Source: Gemmiger sp. An194
GTDB lineage: Bacteria; Bacillota; Clostridia; Oscillospirales; Ruminococcaceae
Length of the DNA: 64,000 bases
Direction: 5' to 3'
Assembly (NCBI RefSeq): GCF_002160145.1
Contig: NZ_NFKA01000015.1
Coordinates: 1-64,000 of the forward strand
Shown here: in pieces, positions 41,582-50,234 of the stretch
Layout: every line of letters starts with the position of its first letter
Position numbering within the stretch: the stretch's first letter is position 1
Made by a program: the position numbers and the translations under genes
The notes under the pieces: generated by a model
The model's input: only the letters and a program-made list of their open reading frames with translations
Told to the model about the DNA's origin: nothing
Databases searched by the model: none

Positions 41582-43335
41582 AGCGTTTCGTCCTCATCCT
41601 CATCCGGATTATCGTCCGGATCGTCAAAGCCGGAAAAATCCAGCCCTTCCAGTGAGAGACCAGCCTCCAGCCGGTCCAGCAGGTCCTTGATGCGGGCCCG
41701 GGCCCGCAGGATGCGTCCGTTCTCCTGGCTGGCCAGCGCCTCGCCGAACAGCTGCACCGCCTGGCCGATGACCTGGCGCTCCTCGCCCAGAGCTTCCTGC
41801 CACAGGCGCTCGCCCTTGGCCAGCAGCAGGCGGTTCTCCTGCTGGTCCCGGGGGTGGATCTTCAGCCCCTCCAGCTCCTTCAGACGGCGGCGGGCCTGCT
41901 CCTCGGTCAGGCCGCTGCCCTGGCCCACCAGCACGGTGCTGATGGTCCGGCCGGTGGTCAGACTGGTGGCCTCCACCTCCAGAATGCCGTTGATATCATA
42001 GGTAAAGCGCACATCCGCGCCCTCTTTTCCGGCGGGTGCGGCGGGCACCGGCAGATCCAGCTCGCCCAGCTTCTGGTTCTCGCGGCAGTACATCTCCTCG
42101 CCCTGGAACACCTGGATGCGCAGCCGGGTCTGGCCGTCGCTGGTGGTGTAGTACCGCTCCACCTTGCTGGTGGGAAGGGCGCTGTTGCGCTCGATGATGG
42201 GGCTCATGAGCAGGTTGTCCTCATCCGCCGGGTTGTACACGCCCACGCCCAGGGTGAAGGGGCAGATATCGGTGAGGACCAGTTCCTTCACCTCGGTGCG
42301 GCGCTCCTTCATGGCGGCGTACATGCCCGCGCCCAAGGCCACCACGGTGTCCGGGCTGCCGGGATTGGCCAGCTTCTGGCCCAGCAGATGGTTTAAATAC
42401 TGGCGCACCACCGGCATCTTGCAGCTGCCGCCCACCGGCACCACCGCCTGCAGCTCGCTGGGAGAAAGGCCGCTGTCCTTCAGGGCCCGCAGCAGCGGAG
42501 TGCGCATGCGGCTGAACAGGGTCTGGGCCTGCTGAATGAGCATTTGGCCGGTGAGGGCCATGGAGCCCTTCAGGCCCTCCAGCTCCAGTACCATCATGGC
42601 CATGGGGGACTGGGTCAGGGTCTGCTTGCACTGCTCGGCCTGCCGCAGCAAAATCGCCCGCTGGCGGGGCTGCAGCGTCTGATAGTCGATGCCGTTTTTC
42701 TGGCAGTACATGTGGGCGATGGCCGCGTCGAAATCGTTGCCGCCCAGGGCGTTGTCGCCGCTGACGGCCAGAATGTTCACCACATTTTCAAAACAGTCCA
42801 CCACCGAGACATCCAGCGTACCGCCGCCGAAGTCATAGACCAGAAAGGCCGCGTCGCCCTTTTCCGGGTCGTAGCAGGCCAGGGCGGCGGCGCTGGGCTC
42901 GTTGATGAGTCGGTCCACAGTCAGGCCGGCCAGCTGGCCCGCACGCTTGGTGGCGGCCCGCTGGGCATGGTTGAAGTAGGCGGGCACGCTGACCACCGCT
43001 TCGGTGACCGGCTCGCCCAGAAAAGCCTCGGCGTCCTGCTTGAGCTGGCGCAGCACCAGGGCGGACAGCTCCTCCGGGCTGTATTCCCGCCCGGCCAGGG
43101 TGAACACCCGGTCGGTGCCCATGCTGCGCTTGAACGCGGTGGCGCTGCGCTCCGGGTGGCTGACCAGCCGCTCCCGGGCGGGCGCGCCCACCAGCACGGT
43201 GCCGTCCTCATCGATGCTCACCGCACTGGGGGTCAGAGTCTCGCCGTAGGCGTTGGGGATCAGCTGGCTGCGGCCGTCCTTCCAGACGGCGGCCAGACTG
43301 TTGGTGGTTCCAAGGTCGATGCCAAGAATGGCCAT
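41578..43335 (-). CDS. Hsp70-family chaperone (HscC-like)
   Basis: The 585-residue protein has the actin-fold ATPase motifs GIDLGTTNSLAAVW, VYDFGGGTLDVSVVD and VPVGGSCKMPVVRQYL, and an Hsp70 substrate domain (DICPFTLGVGVYN..., RNSALPTSK). The lid is shorter than in DnaK. The specialised size and its J-protein partner suggest an HscC-type chaperone rather than the housekeeping DnaK, whose usual neighbours grpE and hrcA are absent. Substrates are unknown. Confidence 0.88.
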   Translation of the reverse strand: MAILGIDLGTTNSLAAVWKDGRSQLIPNAYGETLTPSAVSIDEDGTVLVGAPARERLVSHPERSATAFKRSMGTDRVFTLAGREYSPEELSALVLRQLKQDAEAFLGEPVTEAVVSVPAYFNHAQRAATKRAGQLAGLTVDRLINEPSAAALACYDPEKGDAAFLVYDFGGGTLDVSVVDCFENVVNILAVSGDNALGGNDFDAAIAHMYCQKNGIDYQTLQPRQRAILLRQAEQCKQTLTQSPMAMMVLELEGLKGSMALTGQMLIQQAQTLFSRMRTPLLRALKDSGLSPSELQAVVPVGGSCKMPVVRQYLNHLLGQKLANPGSPDTVVALGAGMYAAMKERRTEVKELVLTDICPFTLGVGVYNPADEDNLLMSPIIERNSALPTSKVERYYTTSDGQTRLRIQVFQGEEMYCRENQKLGELDLPVPAAPAGKEGADVRFTYDINGILEVEATSLTTGRTISTVLVGQGSGLTEEQARRRLKELEGLKIHPRDQQENRLLLAKGERLWQEALGEERQVIGQAVQLFGEALASQENGRILRARARIKDLLDRLEAGLSLEGLDFSGFDDPDDNPDEDEDETL

Positions 43336-43426
43336 AGGTCGTTTTCCTGCCTTCTTTCGATAGAATGGCCGGGGCTGCTTGTTGGCAAAGCCGCCCCGGC
43401 TGGGCCGCCCGTCCGGGCGGCAGGGG

Positions 43427-44905
43427 TCATTTCAGCCCGATCTGGGCCGCGTATTCCAGAATCAGCTCCCGCTCCAGGAAGGGGGTCTTTTTGCCCATCC
43501 GGTCCCGGTAGGTCTCGTGGCCCTTGCCGATCACCGCGATCAGGTCGCCCTTCTGGGCGTGATCCAGCGCGTAGTGCAGCGCGTCCAGACGGTCCGGGAT
43601 CTCCACATAGGGCACGTCCGGGTTGCCCTGGGCGATGCCGATCTTGATGTCCTTGATGATCTGGTCCACCGATTCAAAGCGGTTGTTATCCTCGGTGAGG
43701 ATCAAAAAATCCGCCTTGCGGCTGGCCACCTCGCCCATGCCGTAGCGGCGCAGGCGGCTGCGGTCGCCGCCGCAGCCGAACAGCACCACCAGCCGCTTGG
43801 GCTCATAGGCCCGCAGGGTGGAAAGCAGACTCTCAGCACCGACCTCGTTGTGGGCAAAGTCGATGAGCACGGTGAAGTCCTTGCTCACCGGCACCAGCTC
43901 CACCCGGCCCTTCACCGAGATGTTCATCAGTCCGTCGTGGATGGCGTCATGGGCAACACCCAGCACACGGCCCACCGCGATGGCGGCCAGGCTGTTGTAA
44001 ACGCTGAACTCGCCGGGCATGTTCACCTTCACATCCATATCCTCCCGGCCGGACACATGGAACCGGATGCCCAGGAAGTTCTCCTCCCGCAGCAGGTGCA
44101 GATCGCTGGCCCGGAAGTCGGCCTCGCGGTGCATGCCGTAGGTGACCAGCTTGCAGGTGTGGCCCGCCAGCAGGGTGCTGCAGTTCTTGTCGTCCACATT
44201 CACCACGCCCACATCGCACCGGCGGAACAGCTGGCCCTTCCAGGCCCGGTATTCCTCAAAGCTTGCGTGCTCGCCGGGGCCGCCGATGTGGTCCGGATAC
44301 AGGTTGGTGAATACGCCCACCTTGAAATGGATGCCGGTGACCCGGTCCATCATCAGGCCCTGGCTGGAGACCTCCATCACCACGCTGTCGCATCCGGCGG
44401 CCAGCATCTCGGTGAACATCTTCTGCAGCTCGTAGCTTTCCGGGGTGGTGTTGACCAGCGCCCGATTCACGCCCGGGTAGGCCACGCCGTTGGTGCCGAT
44501 AATGCCGCACTTGTGGCCGCCCGCGTTCATCACGGAATGGATCATGTGGGCGGTGGTGGTTTTGCCCTTGGTGCCGGTCACGCCGATGGTGATCAGCCTT
44601 TCGGCGGGCCGGCCGAAGTAGTTGCAGGAGAGCAGCGCCAGCGCCCGGCGGCTGCTTTCCACCTGCACTACCGTCACGCCCTGGGGCAGCTCATCCAGCT
44701 TGTGCTCGATCACCAGCACCGAAGCGCCCTGCTCCGCCACATCCATGGCGTAGTCGTGGCTGTCCCGGTTGGTGCCCACGATGCACACAAAAGCCCAGCC
44801 GGGCTGCACCTTGCGGGAATCGTAGGCGATGTCCACCACTTCGGTGTCCAGGCTGCCCTGCACCAGCGTGTAGTCCAGCCCATTGAGCAGTTCTTGTAAT
44901 TTCAT
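43427..44905 (-). CDS. murE: UDP-N-acetylmuramyl-tripeptide synthetase (MurE)
   Basis: MurE adds the third amino acid of the peptidoglycan stem. The 492-residue product has the ATP loop GTKGKTTT, the central YNSLAAIAVGR segment and the C-terminal LILTEDNNRFESVDQI. The last motif corresponds to DNPR of diaminopimelate-adding MurE, but reads DNNR here, so the residue added should not be assumed. It leads the minus-strand wall genes; the region 44906-45035 before it shows no gene. Confidence 0.92.
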   Translation of the reverse strand: MKLQELLNGLDYTLVQGSLDTEVVDIAYDSRKVQPGWAFVCIVGTNRDSHDYAMDVAEQGASVLVIEHKLDELPQGVTVVQVESSRRALALLSCNYFGRPAERLITIGVTGTKGKTTTAHMIHSVMNAGGHKCGIIGTNGVAYPGVNRALVNTTPESYELQKMFTEMLAAGCDSVVMEVSSQGLMMDRVTGIHFKVGVFTNLYPDHIGGPGEHASFEEYRAWKGQLFRRCDVGVVNVDDKNCSTLLAGHTCKLVTYGMHREADFRASDLHLLREENFLGIRFHVSGREDMDVKVNMPGEFSVYNSLAAIAVGRVLGVAHDAIHDGLMNISVKGRVELVPVSKDFTVLIDFAHNEVGAESLLSTLRAYEPKRLVVLFGCGGDRSRLRRYGMGEVASRKADFLILTEDNNRFESVDQIIKDIKIGIAQGNPDVPYVEIPDRLDALHYALDHAQKGDLIAVIGKGHETYRDRMGKKTPFLERELILEYAAQIGLK

Positions 44906-45035
44906 GGTAAAATGCCCCCTCTGCTTGATTTGGGATCAATGCGCAGCGGGCATGCCCACCTCGGGCAGGCCCCTGCTTTTTATGTATGCGCCCGGCGGCG
45001 CGGCCTTGCCGCTTTTCGCCGGGGCGGTGTGAGGC

Positions 45036-46868
45036 TCAGCGCTTCACAAAGTATTCCTCGTACCAGGTCAGGAACATGAACACGCACCAGATCTGGCGCC
45101 AGTTGTCCCGCTTTTCGCTCATGTGTTGGTCCAGCATTTTGGTCAGCTCACGGGTGTTGAAGAACTTTTCGGCGGATTCGCTCTGGAACTTTTCCCGCAC
45201 GATGGCCGCGTATTTTTCCTCCCGCAGCCAGGCGCGCACCGGCACCGGGAAGCCCAGCTTCTTCTTGTCGGCGGTCTTTTCCGGAATGCTCCGGGCCGCC
45301 GCGCCCCGCAGAGCCATCTTGGTGTGGTCCGCATCCGCCCGGCACTCCACCGGGATGTGCCGCGCCACCTCGAAGACCTCCTTGTCCAGGAAGGGCACCC
45401 GCAGCTCCAGGCTGTTGGCCATGCTCATCTTGTCCGCCTTCAGCAGAATGTCGCCCACCATCCACAGGTGCAGGTCGGTGTACTGCATCCGGGTCACCGG
45501 GTCCTGACCAGCGGTCTTTTCGAAATACATTCTGGAAAGATCGGTCGGCTTTTTGCTGCCGGTATAGTGTTTCAGCAGCTGTTTTTTGCGCCGCTCGCCC
45601 ATCAGGTTGGTGTTGCCGATGTAGCGCTCCTCCAGCGGGCGGGAGCGCCGCACCAGGAAGTTCACACCGTGCACCGGGGGCAGCTTTTCCGCCACCGCGC
45701 CAATGGCCCGCCGGATGGGCAGGGGGATGTGATCGTACCAGGAGACGGTGAAGGGCTCCTTATAAATGTTATAGCCGCCGAAGAACTCGTCCGCGCCCTC
45801 GCCGGACAGGCAGACCTTCACCTGCTTGGCCGCCTCCCGGTTCACGAAGTAGAGGGCCACGCTGGCGGCATCCGCCAGGGGCTCGTCCATGTGGTACTGG
45901 ATGCGGGGCAGGTTCTCCCAATACTCCTCCGGCTCGATGCGGTAGGCGTAGTTCTTCACGCCCATGAACTTGCTGAACTCGGCGGCGTAGTCGGTTTCGT
46001 CGTACTGCTTGTTAGCAAAGCCCACGGTAAAGGTCTTGTCCACATGGGCCAGGTAGGCCATGTAGCTGGAGTCCACGCCGGAGGAAAGGAAGGAACCAAC
46101 CTCCACGTCGCTGATCTTGTGGGCGGCCACGCTCTGGCGCATGACCTCCTCCACCCGGCTCTCCCAGTCGGAGAGGGTCTTGCCCTCTTCCGGCTCAAAG
46201 CGGGGCTCCCAGTAGCGCTTCACGTTCACCTCGCCCGCCTTCCACAGCAGGCTGTGGGCAGGCAGCAGCTTTTTCACGCCTTTAAAGAAGGTGTCCTCCC
46301 CCGGGGAATACTGATAGCTGAGATACAGCTCCAGCTGGCTCTCGTTCAGCTCCTTTTTGAAGCCGGGATGGACCAGGAAGCTCTTGATCTCGCTGCCGAA
46401 GAGCAGTTCGCCCTCGTCGGTGAGGTAGTAGTAAAAGGGCTTGATGCCGAAGTGGTCCCGGGCGCAGAACAGGGTCTGCTCGGCCTCGTTCCAGATGGCA
46501 AAGGAGAACATGCCCCGCAGCTGGGCCAGCATGCCCTCGCCCCACTCCTCGTAGCCGTGGAGCAGAACCTCGGTGTCCGAGTGGTCGGTGGAGAAGGTGT
46601 GGCCCGCCTCCACCAGCTGAGCGCGCAGCTCCATGAAGTTGTAGATCTCGCCGTTGAAGACCACGGCCAGGTTTTTATCCTCGTTGAACATGGGCTGGGC
46701 ACCGCCCGCAAGGTCGATGATGGACAGCCGCCGGTGGCCCAGCGCCACCCCACTGCCGAAATAACTGCCCTCGCCGTCCGGCCCGCGGTGGGCGATGGCG
46801 TCGGTCATTGCTTTCAAAATCGCTTCACGCCCGGCGCGCATGCCGGTAAAGCCAACAATTCCACACAT
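45036..46868 (-). CDS. asnB: asparagine synthetase B-type amidotransferase (copy 1)
   Basis: The 610-residue protein has the N-terminal glutaminase with catalytic Cys2 (MCGIVGFTG), the RGPDGEG and NGEIYNF motifs, and the synthetase domain with the PP-loop SSGVDSSYMA. It amidates a carboxylate with glutamine nitrogen. Besides free Asn synthesis, AsnB-type enzymes amidate D-Asp or diaminopimelate in peptidoglycan. Its position between murE and a D-Asp-ligase-like gene favours that role. AAAGGA precedes the ATG; a TATAAT at 46925-46920 may be its promoter. Confidence 0.93.
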   Translation of the reverse strand: MCGIVGFTGMRAGREAILKAMTDAIAHRGPDGEGSYFGSGVALGHRRLSIIDLAGGAQPMFNEDKNLAVVFNGEIYNFMELRAQLVEAGHTFSTDHSDTEVLLHGYEEWGEGMLAQLRGMFSFAIWNEAEQTLFCARDHFGIKPFYYYLTDEGELLFGSEIKSFLVHPGFKKELNESQLELYLSYQYSPGEDTFFKGVKKLLPAHSLLWKAGEVNVKRYWEPRFEPEEGKTLSDWESRVEEVMRQSVAAHKISDVEVGSFLSSGVDSSYMAYLAHVDKTFTVGFANKQYDETDYAAEFSKFMGVKNYAYRIEPEEYWENLPRIQYHMDEPLADAASVALYFVNREAAKQVKVCLSGEGADEFFGGYNIYKEPFTVSWYDHIPLPIRRAIGAVAEKLPPVHGVNFLVRRSRPLEERYIGNTNLMGERRKKQLLKHYTGSKKPTDLSRMYFEKTAGQDPVTRMQYTDLHLWMVGDILLKADKMSMANSLELRVPFLDKEVFEVARHIPVECRADADHTKMALRGAAARSIPEKTADKKKLGFPVPVRAWLREEKYAAIVREKFQSESAEKFFNTRELTKMLDQHMSEKRDNWRQIWCVFMFLTWYEEYFVKR

Positions 46869-46961
46869 GATGTGATAGTCCTTTCCCTCATACGGGCAGA
46901 GTAGCCCAATTATTTTCTTATTATACTACATTAGGGAACGGTTTAAAAGCTTTGCTTTTGT

Positions 46962-46991
46962 TTGACAATTCATAAAGAAAAGAAGTAAAAT
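46962..46991 (+). promoter_or_regulatory. promoter of the ATP-grasp-asnB operon
   Basis: TTGACA, an 18-base spacer and TAAAAT lie about 50 bases upstream of the ATP-grasp gene. Confidence 0.72.
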
Positions 46992-47041
46992 AGAATGGCT
47001 TATGAGCAACACAAAATAAGCCAATAATTTGGAAAGTTCAG

Positions 47042-48277
47042 GTGAAATTAAAACCTATGGAACAGATCCTTCCCGTGCTGCTGGGCAGCGACGCCAACGT
47101 TTACGGCATGGCCCGCAGCTTTTATATGGAATACGGCGTGACCAGCCTTGCCATCGGCAAGGGCGCGCTGGCTGCCACCGCCAACTCCAAGCTGGTGAAG
47201 ATGGCCGTGGTGGAGCCCGATCTGGAAAACGACGCGGTCTTCGTGAAGACCCTGCAGGACTTCGCCGCCGCCCACACCGGCCGCACCCTGGTGCTGGTGA
47301 GCTGCGGCGACAACTACACCGGTCTGATGGCCCGCAACCGCTCCGCTCTGGAGGGCCTTTACAAGTTCGCCTGCCCCACCCCCGAGCTGGTGGAGCAGCT
47401 GGACACCAAGGAGTATTTCTACCAGGCCTGTGAGGCCCACGGCCTTGCCTACCCCAAGACCTTCGGCTGCACCAACCAGAACTGGAAGACCGTGGAGCTG
47501 CCCTTCGAGTTCCCCTGCATCATCAAGGCCAGCAACAGCGTGGCCTACTGGAACTGCCGCTTCCCCCACAAGAAGAAGGTCTTCGTGGCCTACAACCGGG
47601 AGGAGTACGAGGCCATCTGCGCCGCCATCTACTCCTCCAGCTACCAGGACAACCTGGTGCTGCAGGAATACATCCCCGGCGACGACAACTGCATGCGGGT
47701 GCTGAACTGCTATTCCGGTAAGGATCACAAGGTCCACCTGATGGCGCTGGGCCGTCCCCTGCTGGAGGAGCAGACCCCCGAGGGCATCGGCAACTATGCG
47801 GCCATCCTGTCCATCAAGGACGAGGAGCTGATGGGCCGGATGAAGGCCTTCCTGGAGGACGTGGGCTGGGAGGGCTTCTCCAACTTCGACATGAAGTACG
47901 ATTCCCGCGACGGCCAGTACAAGCTGTTCGAGATGAACCCCCGCCAGGGCCGGTCCAGCTTCTTTGTGACCGCCAGCGGCTACAACCTGGCCAAGTGGCT
48001 GGTGGAGGACGTGGTGGAGAACAAGCCCCAGGGCCTGACCATTGCCGACACCCGTCATTTGTGGATGATCGCCCCCACCGGCATCATCAAGAAGTACCTG
48101 AAGGACCAGGGCCTGCTGGCCGAGGTACGCAGGCTGATGAAGGAGGGCAAGGTGACCCACCAGCTGTTCTGCAAGGAGGACTTCACCCTCAAGCGGGCCA
48201 TCTGGTACGCCAAAAATCAGCTGAACAACTACCGCAAATACAAGCGCTATTTCGGCAACAAGAGCCTGCGGGACTGA
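47042..48277 (+). CDS. ATP-grasp carboxylate-amine ligase (D-aspartate-ligase-like)
   Basis: The 411-residue enzyme shows an ATP-grasp layout: a substrate domain opening with LPVLLGSDANVYGMARSFY, nucleotide-binding strands with FPCIIKAS and LVLQEYIPGDD, and the metal-binding LFEMNPRQGRSSFF. The N-terminus resembles D-aspartate ligases that attach a bridge residue to the stem-peptide lysine. Neighbouring asnB genes could amidate that bridge. A GTG at 47042 follows GGAAAG; an ATG at 47057 is an alternative start. Confidence 0.8.
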   Translation: MKLKPMEQILPVLLGSDANVYGMARSFYMEYGVTSLAIGKGALAATANSKLVKMAVVEPDLENDAVFVKTLQDFAAAHTGRTLVLVSCGDNYTGLMARNRSALEGLYKFACPTPELVEQLDTKEYFYQACEAHGLAYPKTFGCTNQNWKTVELPFEFPCIIKASNSVAYWNCRFPHKKKVFVAYNREEYEAICAAIYSSSYQDNLVLQEYIPGDDNCMRVLNCYSGKDHKVHLMALGRPLLEEQTPEGIGNYAAILSIKDEELMGRMKAFLEDVGWEGFSNFDMKYDSRDGQYKLFEMNPRQGRSSFFVTASGYNLAKWLVEDVVENKPQGLTIADTRHLWMIAPTGIIKKYLKDQGLLAEVRRLMKEGKVTHQLFCKEDFTLKRAIWYAKNQLNNYRKYKRYFGNKSLRD

Positions 48278-48298
48278 CCGGGCGGAAAGGGAGGCACT

Positions 48299-50152
48299 AT
48301 GTGCGGATTTGTGGGCTTTGCCAGTGCAAAGCATAACGCCGAAGAGGCAAAAAAGACCATCAAGCAGATGGCGGACCTGATCGCCCACCGCGGACCGGAC
48401 GGCGAGGGCTTTTATGTGGATGAGCAGGTGGCTCTGGGCCACCGGCGGCTGTCCATCATCGACCTGGAGGGCGGCAGCCAGCCCATGTTCAACGAGGACG
48501 GCAGCATCGTCATCGTGTTCAACGGCGAGATCTACAACTTCATGGAGCTGCGTGCCCAGCTGGAAGCCGCCGGGCACACCTTCGCCACCCATTCCGACAC
48601 CGAGGTGCTGATCCACGGCTACGAGGAATGGGGCAGCGGCCTGCCTGCACAGCTGCGGGGCATGTTCGCCTTCATCCTGTGGGACAAGGCAAACGAGACC
48701 CTGTTCGGCGCGCGGGACATCTTCGGCATCAAGCCCTATTACTACTACAACGAGGGTGGTCACTTCATCTTCGGCAGCGAGATCAAGGGCTTTCTGCCCC
48801 ACCCTGGCTTCAAAAAGGAGCTGAATGAGGAGCGTCTGCCCGAGTACCTGTCCATCGAATACATCCCCAACGAGGAGACCATGTTCAAGGGCGTGTACAA
48901 GCTGCCCGGCGCGCACATGTTCACCTGGAAGAAGGGCGAGCTGAAGGTGGAGCGGTACTATGACATCCGCTACCACGTGGACGAAACCAAGAGCCTGGAG
49001 GACTGGGAAAAGGCCATCACCGAGACCTTCGCCGAGAGCGTGAAGGTACACCAGATCGCCGACGTGGAGGTGGGCTGCTTTTTGTCCTCCGGCGTGGATT
49101 CCAGCTTCGTGGTGAACGAGGTATCCAAGGGCACCCCCAAGGTGAAGAGCTTCAGCGTGGGCTACGAGGAGGAAAAATACTCCGAGCTGCCCTATGCCCA
49201 GGCCTTCAGCAAGGAGATCGGCGTGCCCAGCATCGCCAACAAGGTGAGCGCCGACGAGTTCTTCGAGGCCAACAAGACCATCCAGTGGTATCTGGATGAG
49301 CCCATGCCCAACCCCAGCGAGGTGCCGCTGTACTTCCTGACCAAAAACGCCGCCCGCTATGTGAAGGTGGTGCTGTCCGGCGAGGGCGCCGACGAGCTGT
49401 TCGGCGGCTATCCGCTGTACTGCGCGGCCCATCACTTTGAGGAGTACGAGCACAAGACCCCCCGTCTCCTGCGCAAGGCCGCGGACGCGGTGGCCGGTGT
49501 TCTGCCGGACTTCAAGGGCAAAAACTTCCTGATGCGGGGCGCCAAGGAGCCCTGGCAGCGGTGCATGCGGGCCAATTACGTGTTCGCCACCCCCGCCGAG
49601 CGAGACAAGTACCTGAAAAAGCAGTACCACAAGAAGACCCCTGAGGAGTTCTTCAAGCCTTACTTTGACGCCTCTGCCGGTCTGGACGAGCCCACCCAGC
49701 TGCAGTGGGTGGACATCCACACCTGGATGCTCTACGACATCCTGCTGAAGGCGGACCGGATGAGCATGGCCAACAGCCTGGAGCTGCGGGTGCCCTTCCT
49801 GGACAAGGAGATGCTGGAGCTGGCGCTCTCCATCCCCGCCCGGTACCGGTCCAGCAAGACCGAAACCAAGATCGCGCTGCGCCGTGCGGCCCTCAAGCAG
49901 CTGCCGGAGAGTGTGGCCAAGCGCAAGAAGCTGGGCTTCCCGGTGCCGCTGAACGACTGGCTGCGGCAGGACAAGTACTACCAGATGGTGCGGGAGAAGT
50001 TCGAGGGCGAGGTGGCCGAAAAGTTCTTCAATGTGCCCGAGCTGCTGCGCCTGCTGGACGAGCACAAGAGCGGCAAGAACGGCGGCATGACCCAGATCTG
50101 GAGCTTCTACAGCTTCATTCTGTGGTACGAGCAGTTCTTCGTGCTGCGCTGA
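48299..50152 (+). CDS. asnB: asparagine synthetase B-type amidotransferase (copy 2)
   Basis: The 617-residue protein has Cys2 (MCGFVGFA), RGPDGEG, NGEIYNF and the PP-loop SSGVDSSFV, like copy 1, with which it shares most motifs but differs throughout. It starts 22 bases after the ATP-grasp ligase and is clearly in its operon, so amidation of the ligase product (D-Asp to D-Asn in a cross-bridge) is a good guess. AGGGAGG precedes the ATG. Confidence 0.93.
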   Translation: MCGFVGFASAKHNAEEAKKTIKQMADLIAHRGPDGEGFYVDEQVALGHRRLSIIDLEGGSQPMFNEDGSIVIVFNGEIYNFMELRAQLEAAGHTFATHSDTEVLIHGYEEWGSGLPAQLRGMFAFILWDKANETLFGARDIFGIKPYYYYNEGGHFIFGSEIKGFLPHPGFKKELNEERLPEYLSIEYIPNEETMFKGVYKLPGAHMFTWKKGELKVERYYDIRYHVDETKSLEDWEKAITETFAESVKVHQIADVEVGCFLSSGVDSSFVVNEVSKGTPKVKSFSVGYEEEKYSELPYAQAFSKEIGVPSIANKVSADEFFEANKTIQWYLDEPMPNPSEVPLYFLTKNAARYVKVVLSGEGADELFGGYPLYCAAHHFEEYEHKTPRLLRKAADAVAGVLPDFKGKNFLMRGAKEPWQRCMRANYVFATPAERDKYLKKQYHKKTPEEFFKPYFDASAGLDEPTQLQWVDIHTWMLYDILLKADRMSMANSLELRVPFLDKEMLELALSIPARYRSSKTETKIALRRAALKQLPESVAKRKKLGFPVPLNDWLRQDKYYQMVREKFEGEVAEKFFNVPELLRLLDEHKSGKNGGMTQIWSFYSFILWYEQFFVLR

Positions 50153-50173
50153 TTTTCCCCTTCCAATCACATG

Positions 50174-50212
50174 CAAAAAAATCCCCGAGGATCGCTCCTC
50201 GGGGATTTTTCT
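50174..50212. terminator. bidirectional terminator
   Basis: AAAAATCCCCGAGGA and TCCTCGGGGATTTTT form a 15-bp stem with a TCGC loop between converging genes. Confidence 0.93.
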
Positions 50213-50234
50213 ATGTGTTTTACTGTCGTTTCAC

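Noticed and set aside
44940-45030. Terminator between asnB and murE
   Set aside because: GC-rich partial stems exist, but no clean stem followed by a T-run on the minus strand could be drawn.
47048-50176. Minus-strand frame of 1,042 residues
   Set aside because: It is antisense to the ATP-grasp ligase and asnB, which carry full sets of catalytic motifs.
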